Below, piece after piece: positions 54,035 to 62,301 of a stretch of DNA of 64,000 bases (position 1 is its first letter; each line of letters opens with the position of its first letter). Both the position numbers and the translations under genes were made by a program. The stretch lies in NCBI RefSeq assembly GCF_044904605.1, contig NZ_JADIKI010000022.1:310001-374000 (forward strand). The letters run 5' to 3'. The notes under the pieces were generated by a model, which made no database searches, had not been told where the DNA came from, and worked only from the letters and a program-made list of their open reading frames with translations. The stretch comes from Dyella_B humi. GTDB lineage: Bacteria > Pseudomonadota > Gammaproteobacteria > Xanthomonadales > Rhodanobacteraceae.

Positions 54035-54667
54035 TCAACTCACTCGAAACGCCACAAACCGCATCGCCACCGAATTCATGCAATAACGCAGCCCGGTCGG
54101 CGGCGGGCCGTCATCGAACACGTGTCCAAGGTGACTGTCGCAACCGGCGCAGCTCACCGCCGTGCGGACCATACCGTAAGCGGTATCGCGGTTTTCGATC
54201 ACATTCTTCTTGGCGATCGGTTGCCAGAAGCTCGGCCAGCCGGTGCCGGAATCGAATTGCGTAGCGGCATTGAACAATGCCGTGTCGCAACCGGCGCAGC
54301 GGTAGAGGCCCTTGCTATTGGGTTTCTCATGGGGGCCGCTGAACGCCATCTCGGTGCCCGCGCGGCGCATCACGTTGAACGCGGCATCGGAAAGACGCTG
54401 ATGCCACTGGGCATCGCTTAGCACCAGCTTGCGCACGTCGCACGGGCCAAGGTGGTGGCCGTCGTCGTCCGAAAAGCATTCGAGCAGCAATATCTGCGAG
54501 CTGTTGACTGCGGCAGGCGTTGCAGCGGCCATCGCGCGGCCTCCGTTGCCGCCGCCGAGCAATCGCACGGCCGCGATTCCGCCCAGTGCGGCGACCGTGC
54601 CGCCGCCGAGCAGGGTAAGTAGGAAGCGCCGGCGGTCCAGCGTCTTGTCGTCGAATGCGGATGTCAT
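54035..54667 (-). CDS. msrB: Tat-exported methionine-R-sulfoxide reductase MsrB
   Basis: 210 residues from ATG 54667, with GGAG 6 bases before it. The N-terminus has a twin-arginine-type signal (LDRRRFLLTLLGGGTVAALGG), so this MsrB acts outside the cytoplasm. The catalytic domain has zinc cysteines CAGC and CAGC, SGTGWPSFWQPI, GHVFDDGPPPTGLRYCMNS with the catalytic cysteine. A segment before the domain (LLECFSDDDGHHLGPCDVRKL) is unusual. The gene lies 30 bp after dipZ, which can supply reducing electrons, and is behind the same ECF-type promoter. Confidence 0.93.
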   Translation of the reverse strand: MTSAFDDKTLDRRRFLLTLLGGGTVAALGGIAAVRLLGGGNGGRAMAAATPAAVNSSQILLLECFSDDDGHHLGPCDVRKLVLSDAQWHQRLSDAAFNVMRRAGTEMAFSGPHEKPNSKGLYRCAGCDTALFNAATQFDSGTGWPSFWQPIAKKNVIENRDTAYGMVRTAVSCAGCDSHLGHVFDDGPPPTGLRYCMNSVAMRFVAFRVS

Positions 54668-54697
54668 GTCCGTCTCCTGTTGCTTGCTGTGCTGCAC

Positions 54698-56422
54698 TCA
54701 GCCGAACGTGAACGCATACACGCGCACGCCCGGGTCGAGAAAGGTGATTTCGAACACGCGCTCGCCGGTGCCGTGTGTCTGGCGTACCAATTGATACAGG
54801 CGTTGCCCGTCGATCACACCGTTGCCGTCGGTGTCGATATCGGTACCGTGATCGTCGCCCGGCGTCTTGCCGTCGAGCGTGACGCGGAAACGCACCGGCT
54901 TGCCGTCGTCACCCGGACCAAGCACCAGATGCAGATCACGGCCGCGGAAACGGTAGACGATGCTGCCGTTAGGTTTGTCGAGCGTGGCGTGCTGGGCGTT
55001 CACGGTCCAGGTGCCGTTGAAGGCCCATTGATTCACGGCGAGAGTGGCGGGCGCGCGGTACTGCCAGCTCTCGTCGTGCGCAATCTGACCACCGGCAAAG
55101 CCTTCGCTGCGTGCGTAACCCGCATAGGTTTCCGGCGAGCGATACATGTCGCCGGAACCGGCCGCTTCCGCACCGCCTGCACCGGGTTGCACATAGCCGC
55201 CCGGCAGATTCTGGTAGCCCGCGTCGCTCAGCAGGCGGCGGATCACGTCCTCGCTGCCTGCATAATCGCCTTCGCCGAAATGATGCGCGCGGATCTGCCC
55301 GCGCGCATCAATGAAGTAGTGTGCCGGCCAGTATTCGTTGTGGAAGGCTTTCCAGATGGCGTAGTCGTTGTCCATCGCCACCGGATAGCCGATGTTGAAA
55401 TCCTTGATCGCCTTCGCGACGTTTGCGGGATCTTTCTCGAACGCGAATTCCGGCGAATGCACGCCGATCACCACCAGCCCGTGATCGCGGTATTTCTGTG
55501 CCCACGCATTCACATACGGCAGCGAGCGAATGCAGTTGATGCAGGAGTAGGTCCAGAAGTCGACCAGTACCACCTTGCCGCGCAGCGCTTCGGGCGTCAG
55601 CGGCGCGCTGTTGAACCATTGCGTGGCACCAGACAACGCAGGCAGTTCACCTTCTACCGGCAAGGCCTCGCCGGCTTTCGGCGCGGGTGCGTTGTGAGCA
55701 GGCGCGGGGCGAACCGCATCGATCAGCTTCTGCTCAATGCCGCTGGTGCTGGCTAGCGAAACGCGTGTGAGCAGGCCAGTATCCGCGCCCAGCGCAATGG
55801 CAACCACGCCGGCCAGTACCAGCACGCCCAGCGCGCGACGCACCCACTCACCCGCACCAAGCGAGCGCTTCATCAGCGCGAAGACGCGTCCGCCGACGAC
55901 CAAAGCAAGCGCAAGCGATACCGCTGCGCCGCCGGCATAGGTGAGCAGCAGTAAGCTCGTTTGCGCACTGGCGCCTTGCAGCGCGGCGCCGGTCAGCAGC
56001 AGGCCGAGAATCGGTCCGGCGCAGGGCGCCCACAGCAGGCCGGTGGCGATGCCGAGTCCCGCAGCGGACCACGGCGAATCGTGCTGCGCCTCGGTTTTTT
56101 CGGTGAGCCGGTTGCCGAGCTGCACGAACGGACGGCTGATCCATTCGGCAAAATGCGGCAGCAGTAACGTCAGCCCCAGCACTGCCAGCACTGCCAGCGC
56201 GAGATAGCGTCCATATTGATTCGCGTGCACCGCCCAGCCGCCGCCGACCGCCGCCAGCGTGGCCACCAACGCGAAGGTGAGCGCCATGGCGATCAGCATC
56301 GGCAAGCCGTTGCGCGCGAACGGCCGGTCGGCGCGCGCGAACACGAACGGCAGCACCGGCAAGATGCACGGGCTGAGGATGGTGAGAATGCCTCCGACAA
56401 AGGCGAGGATGAGCAGGAGCAT
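54698..56422 (-). CDS. DipZ-like protein: CcdA membrane domain fused to thioredoxin-like domain
   Basis: 574 residues. The N-terminal part is a CcdA/DsbD-beta domain with paired cysteines in ILSPCILPVLPF (C19) and GLLWAPCAGPILG; the C-terminal part is a TlpA/thioredoxin-like domain with WTYSCINCIRSLPYVNAW (CxxC) and an additional beta domain at the end, as in mycobacterial DipZ. It takes electrons from cytoplasmic thioredoxin through the membrane to a periplasmic thiol. With the exported MsrB just behind it, MsrB is the obvious acceptor. It starts 22-30 bp from a predicted sigma-F-type promoter. Confidence 0.9.
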   Translation of the reverse strand: MLLLILAFVGGILTILSPCILPVLPFVFARADRPFARNGLPMLIAMALTFALVATLAAVGGGWAVHANQYGRYLALAVLAVLGLTLLLPHFAEWISRPFVQLGNRLTEKTEAQHDSPWSAAGLGIATGLLWAPCAGPILGLLLTGAALQGASAQTSLLLLTYAGGAAVSLALALVVGGRVFALMKRSLGAGEWVRRALGVLVLAGVVAIALGADTGLLTRVSLASTSGIEQKLIDAVRPAPAHNAPAPKAGEALPVEGELPALSGATQWFNSAPLTPEALRGKVVLVDFWTYSCINCIRSLPYVNAWAQKYRDHGLVVIGVHSPEFAFEKDPANVAKAIKDFNIGYPVAMDNDYAIWKAFHNEYWPAHYFIDARGQIRAHHFGEGDYAGSEDVIRRLLSDAGYQNLPGGYVQPGAGGAEAAGSGDMYRSPETYAGYARSEGFAGGQIAHDESWQYRAPATLAVNQWAFNGTWTVNAQHATLDKPNGSIVYRFRGRDLHLVLGPGDDGKPVRFRVTLDGKTPGDDHGTDIDTDGNGVIDGQRLYQLVRQTHGTGERVFEITFLDPGVRVYAFTFG

Positions 56423-56450
56423 GGATGGGGCCGTGGTGGTTTCGATGGCT

Positions 56451-56477
56451 ATTCGTTGGGGTGAGTGTGCGGGTTAC
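56451..56477 (-). promoter_or_regulatory. Predicted ECF (sigma-F type) promoter for dipZ-msrB
   Basis: Leftward strand: GTAACC at 56477-56472, 16 bases, CGAAT at 56455-56451. The start of transcription would fall about 20 bp ahead of the dipZ ATG. Confidence 0.8.
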
Positions 56478-56512
56478 TTAATGGGATCGTGCGCTGAACG
56501 CGTCTGCTGCAG

Positions 56513-56540
56513 GTAACCGTACTCCCAAGTTCAGCGAATA
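56513..56540 (+). promoter_or_regulatory. Predicted ECF (sigma-F type) promoter for the sigma factor and nrsF
   Basis: GTAACC at 56513-56518, 16 bases, CGAATA at 56535-56540, about 28 bp ahead of the sigma-factor ATG. Same motif and spacing as the opposite promoter; it implies autoregulation. Confidence 0.8.
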
Positions 56541-56567
56541 CACCCTGGAAAACCAGCGATTGCCAAG

Positions 56568-57233
56568 ATGCCATCCGTATCCTTGACCTTTGACGGCCCG
56601 TGGGTCCTACTACGCCAGCCTCCGCCAAGGAGGCTGGATAGCGACAAGGCCGTGCCAACCGAATCCCCAAGTGCCAGCGAACAGGCTGACCGGCAGCGGG
56701 CAGCGTGGATGGGCGCCGCGCAAGCGGGCGACCAGCGCGCCTACACGCGCGTGTTGGCTGATTCGGTGGCGCTGATCCGCGCGGTGGCACGGCGGCAGGG
56801 CGTAGCGGTGGATGCGCTGGATGACGTGGTGCAGGAAACCCTGCTTACCGTGCATCGCGTGCGGCACACGTTCGACCCGACGCGTTCCTACAATGCGTGG
56901 CTATCGGCGATCGCTGCGCGTCGCGCTATCGACGTGCTGCGCAGCCACGGCCGCCGCGAGCACCGCGAGGTACACGACGAGTTCGCCTTCGACACGCACG
57001 CCGATCGCGACGATGCCAGTGCCGGCGCCGAGCGCCATCAAGAAGCACAGCGCCTGCGCAAGGCGATCGACACCCTGCCGGCGGGACAGCGAGAGGCGGT
57101 GGAACAACTAGGCCTGAAGGAGCGCTCGCTCGCCGAGGCCGCCGAACGTACCGGTCGCAACACCGGTGCGTTGAAAGTCAACCTGCATCGCGCTCTGAAA
57201 ACACTGCGCGATCGCCTGCACGGAGATTCCTGA
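56568..57233 (+). CDS. ECF sigma factor, sigma-F/ECF16-like
   Basis: 221 residues. Region 2 contains VDALDDVVQETLLTVHRV and the -10 reading helix RSYNAWLSAIAARRAIDVLRSHGRR; region 4 contains LPAGQREAVEQLGLKERSLAEAAERTGRNTGALKVNLHRALKTLRDRL. The first 40 residues are not typical and the true start may be later (GTG at 56652). The next gene, 6 bp on, encodes a DUF1109/NrsF-type membrane anti-sigma factor, which places this sigma factor in the Caulobacter sigma-F kind. It should transcribe its own operon and the divergent dipZ-msrB. Confidence 0.9.
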   Translation: MPSVSLTFDGPWVLLRQPPPRRLDSDKAVPTESPSASEQADRQRAAWMGAAQAGDQRAYTRVLADSVALIRAVARRQGVAVDALDDVVQETLLTVHRVRHTFDPTRSYNAWLSAIAARRAIDVLRSHGRREHREVHDEFAFDTHADRDDASAGAERHQEAQRLRKAIDTLPAGQREAVEQLGLKERSLAEAAERTGRNTGALKVNLHRALKTLRDRLHGDS

Positions 57234-57239
57234 CCACTC

Positions 57240-57902
57240 ATGTCCGACGCTGCACGCCATGAAGCCCTGATCAACGCGCTCGGCGCGGAGCTGACGCCCG
57301 TGCGGCGCCTGCTGCCGCCGTGGCGGCGCGCGCTCGGCTGGCTGGCGGTGGTCGCGGTGATCGCTACGGTGCTGTTCGCACGTTATGGCGCAAGCACCAT
57401 GTTGCATCGCTGGTACGCCGCGCCTGACCTCGGCCTGGCCGCATGTGGTGCAGTGATCACGGCGATCACGGGTGCACTGGCCTCGTTCCTGCTCGCGGTG
57501 CCGGGACGCTCCGTCAAATGGGCATGGCTGCCTGTGCCAAGCGCTGCGTTGTGGATCGGCGCTAGTGGCCTAGGCTGCTTGCGCGCACACATACCGGGCA
57601 TGCCGATCATGGGTCTGCATGGCGCCAACGATTGCCTGATCTTCATCATCAGTTTTTCGGTTCCGCTGTCCGGTCTCATGATCTGGTTGCTCCGGCGAGC
57701 CTGTCCGCTGCGCCCGGCCCTCACGGCGGTGATGGTGGGGCTGGCCAGTGCGGCAGCGTCGGCTAGCCTCTTGGAGATCTGCCACAACTTCGACGCCGCC
57801 GCGTCGGATCTGGTGATGCATGCATTAGCGGTGGCGATCGTGATTGGCGCGAATGCGGCCATGGGCGGGCGGCTGTTGTCAAAAGCCCTCTCTCGACCGT
57901 AG
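57240..57902 (+). CDS. NrsF-type anti-sigma factor (DUF1109)
   Basis: 220 residues with six predicted helices. The family signatures are the cytoplasmic N-terminus followed by six membrane segments, the GLHGANDCLIFIISFSVPL region, and scattered conserved cysteines (LGCLRAH, NDC, RRACPLR, EICHNF). In Caulobacter, NrsF keeps sigma-F inactive at the membrane; cysteines in the protein are required for release by metal or oxidant stress. The gene ends 23 bp from the convergent hopene cyclase gene. Confidence 0.88.
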   Translation: MSDAARHEALINALGAELTPVRRLLPPWRRALGWLAVVAVIATVLFARYGASTMLHRWYAAPDLGLAACGAVITAITGALASFLLAVPGRSVKWAWLPVPSAALWIGASGLGCLRAHIPGMPIMGLHGANDCLIFIISFSVPLSGLMIWLLRRACPLRPALTAVMVGLASAAASASLLEICHNFDAAASDLVMHALAVAIVIGANAAMGGRLLSKALSRP

Positions 57903-57925
57903 CCTCGCTTGTTTTCCGGATCCGA

Positions 57926-59932
57926 TTACATACCCGTAGCAACACGCGTGATGCCGCTGCGCCGCAGGTTTCGATAGCGAGCAAGCGCCCACAAGGGAAA
58001 GAACTTCGGGTATCCGTGATAGCGAAGATAAATGACACGTGGGATGCCGGTGCCGGTGACGGACGCGTCCTCCCATAGACCGTCCTGGCACTGTGTTGCA
58101 AGCAGGTAGGACATGCCGCGCGCAACCACTGGATGGTTGATTTGGCCGGCGGCCATCAATCCAAGCAGCGCCCAGGACGTTTGCGATGCGGTGCTCGGGG
58201 CTTGCGAGAAATGGTGGCAGTCGTGCTCGTAGCTGGCACAGCTTTCACCCCAGCCCCCGTCTTCGTTCTGGATGGCTATCAACCATTGTACCGCCCGTTG
58301 CAGGCGTGGGCTGTCATGCGCCACACCCGCGGCGTTCAATGCGCAGAGTGCTAGCCACGTGCCGTAGACGTAGTTAACGCCCCAGCGGCCGTACCAGCTT
58401 CCATTGGGCTGCTGTTCCCGCCATAGGTAATTGAGCGCGCGGTTGGCCGGCTCGCTATTGGCAGGCAATTGGCCAAGCTGAGCGAGCAGGGATAAGCACC
58501 GGGCCGATACGTCGGCCGTAGGCGGGTCCGTCATGGCACCGTGATCGGAGAAGGGGATGTTATCCAGATAACTGTGCGTGTTTTCTGCCTCGAAAGCGCC
58601 CCAGCCTCCGTTATGGCATTGCATGCCTACGATCCATTCCAGGCCTCGCGCCACAGCTTCCCGATAGGTTTCGGAGTGGGTCAGTTTGTCCCCACGGTCC
58701 ATTGCGGCGCTGACAACGGCCGTGTCGTCGACGTCAGGGTAGTGGGCATTGCCGTATTGAAATGCCCAGCCGCCTGGTCGTACATGCGGGCGACGCGTAG
58801 TCCAATCGCCGCGCACGTCGAGAATTTGATGGACGCGCAACCAATCGAGTCCACGCGTAGCCGCTACCCGGGCAGCAGGCGTGTTTGCCTCAAGCAAAGC
58901 ATGTGCGACAAATGCCGTGTCCCACACGGGCGATCGGGTTGACTGGCAATAAGCTTCGTGCTCTCCCACCGCCAGGAAATGTTCCACTGTCTGGCGCGCC
59001 ATGGCTCTCAATGGATGATTTGCGAGGTAATCCAACGCGTCGTACATCATGACCGCCATGGCTGCGGCAGGGAAAATGCCTCCCAATCCTTCTTCTCCAT
59101 CCAGCCGTTCGTCGACGAAGGCCACTGCGGATTGGATGGCGCGCTGCCGGGTGCGCTTTGGAAACAGAGGTTCTGTTGCCCTCAGCATGGCGTCGAGGCC
59201 GCGAAAGAACGCAAACAACCCGGCGTTTTGGTGCGGCGCGCGTGGCAACAGGCGCAGCGTAGATGGTGCAACCTTGAATAGTTCGTCGATTCCAACTTTG
59301 TATGCGTTTCTTGCTTGAGGGCGTTTGGCATTCACTACTAGCAACGGCACGAGGAAAGCGCGCGCAACCGGCGACATTTTCGACAAATGCGCTGGAAACC
59401 ATGATGGTAATTGCATGATCTCGACGGGCATCATGGGTATGGCTTTCCAGGGAACGATGCCATGCAAGGCGAGCAGCGTGCGTGTGAATACGTTCGATGC
59501 CTCGGCGCCGCCGTGCGTAAGGATGGCGCGCCGCGCGCGCTGCATGGACTCGGTATCTTCGGCCTCGCCCATGATCTTGAGTGCGTAATAGGCATTGACG
59601 CTGCTGCTTACTTCGATCGGGCCACCTGTATACAGCGGCCAGCCGCCATCGGCGAGCTGCGTGCGATGGAAGTAGCGTGCTATTTTTTGATGCTGTTCGA
59701 GCTTGGGCGGCTCGCCCAAGTAATGCGTCAGCATAACGTATTCGGCTGTGGTGCTGGCGTCGGCTTCCAGTTCGTAAACCCAATGGCCGTCTAGTTGCTG
59801 TGCGCTTATCAGGCCTTGTGCAGCACGTTCGATGGTGCTTTCAAGCAAGGGAAGGTGCCCGGAGTCTTGTTCCCGGTTCCTATGCGGAGCGCCATGCTTA
59901 GCGGACAAAGCGGCGAACGTCTGAGTATCCAT
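57926..59932 (-). CDS. shc: Squalene-hopene cyclase
   Basis: 668 residues. The protonating motif DVDDTA (about 400) and repeated QW motifs (such as QLADGGWPLY, QCHNGGWGAF, QNEDGGWGES, QPNGSWYGRWGVNYVYGT) are complete, and the C-terminus ends with YPKFFPLWALARYRNL. It converts squalene into hopene for membrane hopanoids. It is usually accompanied by hpn genes for squalene synthesis; none is in the window, so this copy is detached from its pathway. It may have a different polyprenoid substrate. Confidence 0.94.
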   Translation of the reverse strand: MDTQTFAALSAKHGAPHRNREQDSGHLPLLESTIERAAQGLISAQQLDGHWVYELEADASTTAEYVMLTHYLGEPPKLEQHQKIARYFHRTQLADGGWPLYTGGPIEVSSSVNAYYALKIMGEAEDTESMQRARRAILTHGGAEASNVFTRTLLALHGIVPWKAIPMMPVEIMQLPSWFPAHLSKMSPVARAFLVPLLVVNAKRPQARNAYKVGIDELFKVAPSTLRLLPRAPHQNAGLFAFFRGLDAMLRATEPLFPKRTRQRAIQSAVAFVDERLDGEEGLGGIFPAAAMAVMMYDALDYLANHPLRAMARQTVEHFLAVGEHEAYCQSTRSPVWDTAFVAHALLEANTPAARVAATRGLDWLRVHQILDVRGDWTTRRPHVRPGGWAFQYGNAHYPDVDDTAVVSAAMDRGDKLTHSETYREAVARGLEWIVGMQCHNGGWGAFEAENTHSYLDNIPFSDHGAMTDPPTADVSARCLSLLAQLGQLPANSEPANRALNYLWREQQPNGSWYGRWGVNYVYGTWLALCALNAAGVAHDSPRLQRAVQWLIAIQNEDGGWGESCASYEHDCHHFSQAPSTASQTSWALLGLMAAGQINHPVVARGMSYLLATQCQDGLWEDASVTGTGIPRVIYLRYHGYPKFFPLWALARYRNLRRSGITRVATGM

Positions 59933-60255
59933 CCCAGCCCCCGTACCGAACTCGCTTCTTGAGGAGCCTAGATATGGATGGGGCCTTGTAAAGGACCTGT
60001 CTGGCTGGCGTGAATCAGGTCGGAATCATTTCATGGATGTGACGCAGGCGACGAAAGTCGGCGTTTGCGGCGCTCCCGGGGTTTGAGCTGCCGTTCCTCC
60101 TGTCCCCTTCCGGGGCTGTTGAGGCATCCGTCGGGTGAGCCTGCCAAGTCGGCCGTGCATCGCTGGTAACGTGGCCCTTGACGTCCCGTCAGGGCAAGGC
60201 GGATATACTGCACTCGCGCACTCCGCGCTGCCGATACGCCGAGAGGCCCCGACTC
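59933..60255. other. Intergenic region with a probable rsfS promoter, no gene seen
   Basis: 323 bp between divergent shc and rsfS. It contains TTGACG (60178) and TATACT (60204), whose 20-bp spacing is longer than optimal; GATATA at 60202 gives 18. I see no coding sequence. Confidence 0.5.
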
Positions 60256-60645
60256 TTGACCTCCATCCGCCATATCAAGGCCGTCAACACGGCCACCCTG
60301 CGCAAAACCGTCATCGCCGCCCTTGAAGACCTCAAGGCCAAAGACATCCGAGAAATCGATGTGCGCGGCAAAACCTCCATCGCCGACCTGCTCGTGATTG
60401 CTTCCGGCACCTCGGGACGCCATGTGAAATCCATCGCCGACGAAGTCGTCAAGTTCGCCAAGCAGGCGGGCGTGATGCCGCTGGGTGTCGAAGGCGAGCG
60501 GGAGGCCGAGTGGGTGCTAGTGGATCTGGGCGATGTCATCGTGCATGTGATGTTGCCGCGCATCCGCGAGTTCTACGGCCTGGAGCGCCTGTGGACCGTC
60601 GGCGATCGCGACGCCGAAGGCGAAGCTGCCCTAGCGACAGGCTAG
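60256..60645 (+). CDS. rsfS: Ribosomal silencing factor RsfS
   Basis: 129 residues from a TTG at 60256; no in-frame ATG or GTG is near, and the open frame to 60178 begins within a -35-like sequence. RsfS motifs: LEDLKAKDIREIDVRGKTSIADLLVIASGTSGRHVKSIADEV, WVLVDLGDVIVHVMLPRIREFYGLERLW. It binds ribosomal protein uL14 and blocks subunit joining during starvation. It is 12 bp before rlmH, the usual pair. Confidence 0.93.
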   Translation: MTSIRHIKAVNTATLRKTVIAALEDLKAKDIREIDVRGKTSIADLLVIASGTSGRHVKSIADEVVKFAKQAGVMPLGVEGEREAEWVLVDLGDVIVHVMLPRIREFYGLERLWTVGDRDAEGEAALATG

Positions 60646-60657
60646 AGAAAATCCGGC

Positions 60658-61128
60658 ATGCGCGCCCGCCTGATCGCCATCGGCGAACGCATGCCTGCAT
60701 GGGTTGCAGAAGGGTTTGCCGAATACCGCAAACGGCTGTCCCACGATTTGCCCCTCGAATTGATCGAACTGAAACCCGGCGCACGCGGCAAGGGCCGCGA
60801 CGATGCGCGTGCGGTCCATGATGAAGGCAGCGCCATCCTCGCCGCGTTGCCACGCGATATCCACGTGATTGCGCTGGATGGTCGCGGCAAGACCTGGTCC
60901 AGCGAGGAACTCGCCGAACAGCTGTCGAAGTGGCGCATGGCCGGACGCGATCTGGCCTTTCTCATCGGCGGTCCCGACGGCCACGCACCGGAAGTGGTGG
61001 CTCGCGCCGATCAAAAGTGGTCATTGGGTCCGCTTACGCTCCCACATATGTTGGTGCGGCTGGTGCTGGTGGAGCAGCTTTACCGCGCGACCACCTTGCT
61101 GGCAGGGCATCCGTACCATCGCGCGTGA
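60658..61128 (+). CDS. rlmH: 23S rRNA pseudouridine(1915) N3-methyltransferase RlmH
   Basis: 156 residues, the exact usual length. The SPOUT knot residues are visible: LIGGPDGHAPEV (SAM loop), LSLGPLTLPHMLVRLVLVEQLYRA-type sequence and the terminal HPYHRA. It methylates pseudouridine 1915 in helix 69. It is in the conserved rsfS-rlmH order. Confidence 0.97.
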   Translation: MRARLIAIGERMPAWVAEGFAEYRKRLSHDLPLELIELKPGARGKGRDDARAVHDEGSAILAALPRDIHVIALDGRGKTWSSEELAEQLSKWRMAGRDLAFLIGGPDGHAPEVVARADQKWSLGPLTLPHMLVRLVLVEQLYRATTLLAGHPYHRA

Positions 61129-61176
61129 CCGGCAATGGTGGCGGATCTTCGTCACCGCATTGTCATCGGAGCCGTC

Positions 61177-61626
61177 ATGCGCTTTCAGGTTCGCCAGGCG
61201 AACATCAACGATCTCGATAGGCTCGTGCCACTGTTGGATGGTTACCGGCAGTTCTACCGGCAACCTCCTGATCAGGCGCGCGCACACACCTTTATTGCCG
61301 AGCGCTTCGCACATCACGAATCGCTGATCCTGCTGGCTTGCGACGAGCAAGGCTTGGGTCTGGGCTTCACCCAGCTTTATCCGCTGTTTTCATCCGTGCG
61401 CACCGCGCGCATCTATCTGCTCAACGATCTTTTCGTAGCGCCGGATGCGCGCAGGTACGGCGTGGCGAAAGCCCTGCTGATCGCGGCGGCCGACCATGCG
61501 CGTGCCTTGGGTGCGGCCAGCCTGTGGCTGCAGACGGAGTTGGATAACGCCCCTGCGCAGGCGCTATACGAATCGCTCGGCTGGAAACGCGATCGGGATT
61601 TTTGTGATTATGGCCTGACGCTGTAG
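61177..61626 (+). CDS. GNAT acetyltransferase
   Basis: 149 residues from ATG 61177 with GGAG 5 bases upstream (the frame is open to 61135). Typical GNAT layout: RQANINDLDRLVPLLDGYRQFY, YLLNDLFVAPDARRYGVAKALL (acetyl-CoA binding R/QxxGxG/A variant) and LDNAPAQALYESLGWKRD. The substrate cannot be inferred. It interrupts the rlmH-maf order common in relatives. Confidence 0.9.
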   Translation: MRFQVRQANINDLDRLVPLLDGYRQFYRQPPDQARAHTFIAERFAHHESLILLACDEQGLGLGFTQLYPLFSSVRTARIYLLNDLFVAPDARRYGVAKALLIAAADHARALGAASLWLQTELDNAPAQALYESLGWKRDRDFCDYGLTL

Positions 61627-61725
61627 CGATTTACTTCGGAGCGAGCATGTACTTCCGGAGCACGTCATCGCTGTGGTGATTGGAGTAAGGTGTTCTTCGA
61701 ATTTTAGCAAGGAGCCAGGTGTTTC

Positions 61726-62301
61726 ATGCTTTATCTCGCCTCCCAATCGCCCCGTCGACGCGAACTGCTCGGGCAGCTAGGCGCCAATTTTTCCATTCTC
61801 GACGTGGACGTGGAGGAAGTGCCATTTCCGGAAGAAGCGCCGATCGATTACGTGCAGCGCGTAGCGCGCGATAAGGCGCTGGCCGGTTGGGAACACTTGA
61901 CGCGCGAAGCGCAGGCCGATGCGCTCGTGATCGCGTCGGACACGGAAGTTGTGCTCGATCGGCGAGTCTTCGGCAAGCCGAAGGATGCCGACGATGCCGT
62001 GGACATGTTGCAGGCCCTGTCTGGCCACACGCATGAAGTCATCTCGGCAGTCTGCATGGTGTCAGGCAAACGGGAAGAGGGCGATGTCAGCATCTCGCGC
62101 GTACGCTTTGCAGCCTTGAGCGAACCTGAGATCAACGCCTACGTGGCGACCGGCGAACCGTTCGGCAAGGCGGGGGCGTATGCCATCCAGGGCAGGGGCG
62201 CCACGCTGATTGAGCATCTGGAAGGCAGCTATTCCGGTGTAATGGGACTGCCGTTGTTCGAGACTGCGCGCTTGCTGAGAAGCTTCGGCGTAGCTGTTTG
62301 A
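61726..62301 (+). CDS. maf: Maf/YhdE nucleotide pyrophosphatase
   Basis: 191 residues. Maf signature LYLASQSPRRRELL, DTEVVLD (catalytic aspartate), GKPKDADDAVDMLQALSGHTHEV and YAIQGRGA. Members of the YhdE type remove pyrophosphate from dTTP/UTP and modified nucleotides. It overlaps the convergent histidine-kinase gene by 73 bp at its 3' end. Confidence 0.95.
   Translation: MLYLASQSPRRRELLGQLGANFSILDVDVEEVPFPEEAPIDYVQRVARDKALAGWEHLTREAQADALVIASDTEVVLDRRVFGKPKDADDAVDMLQALSGHTHEVISAVCMVSGKREEGDVSISRVRFAALSEPEINAYVATGEPFGKAGAYAIQGRGATLIEHLEGSYSGVMGLPLFETARLLRSFGVAV

Noticed and set aside
60178..60209. TTGACG ... TATACT as a definite sigma-70 promoter for rsfS
   Set aside because: The 20-bp spacing is outside the usual 16-18 range, so I mention it only as a possible promoter within the intergenic entry.
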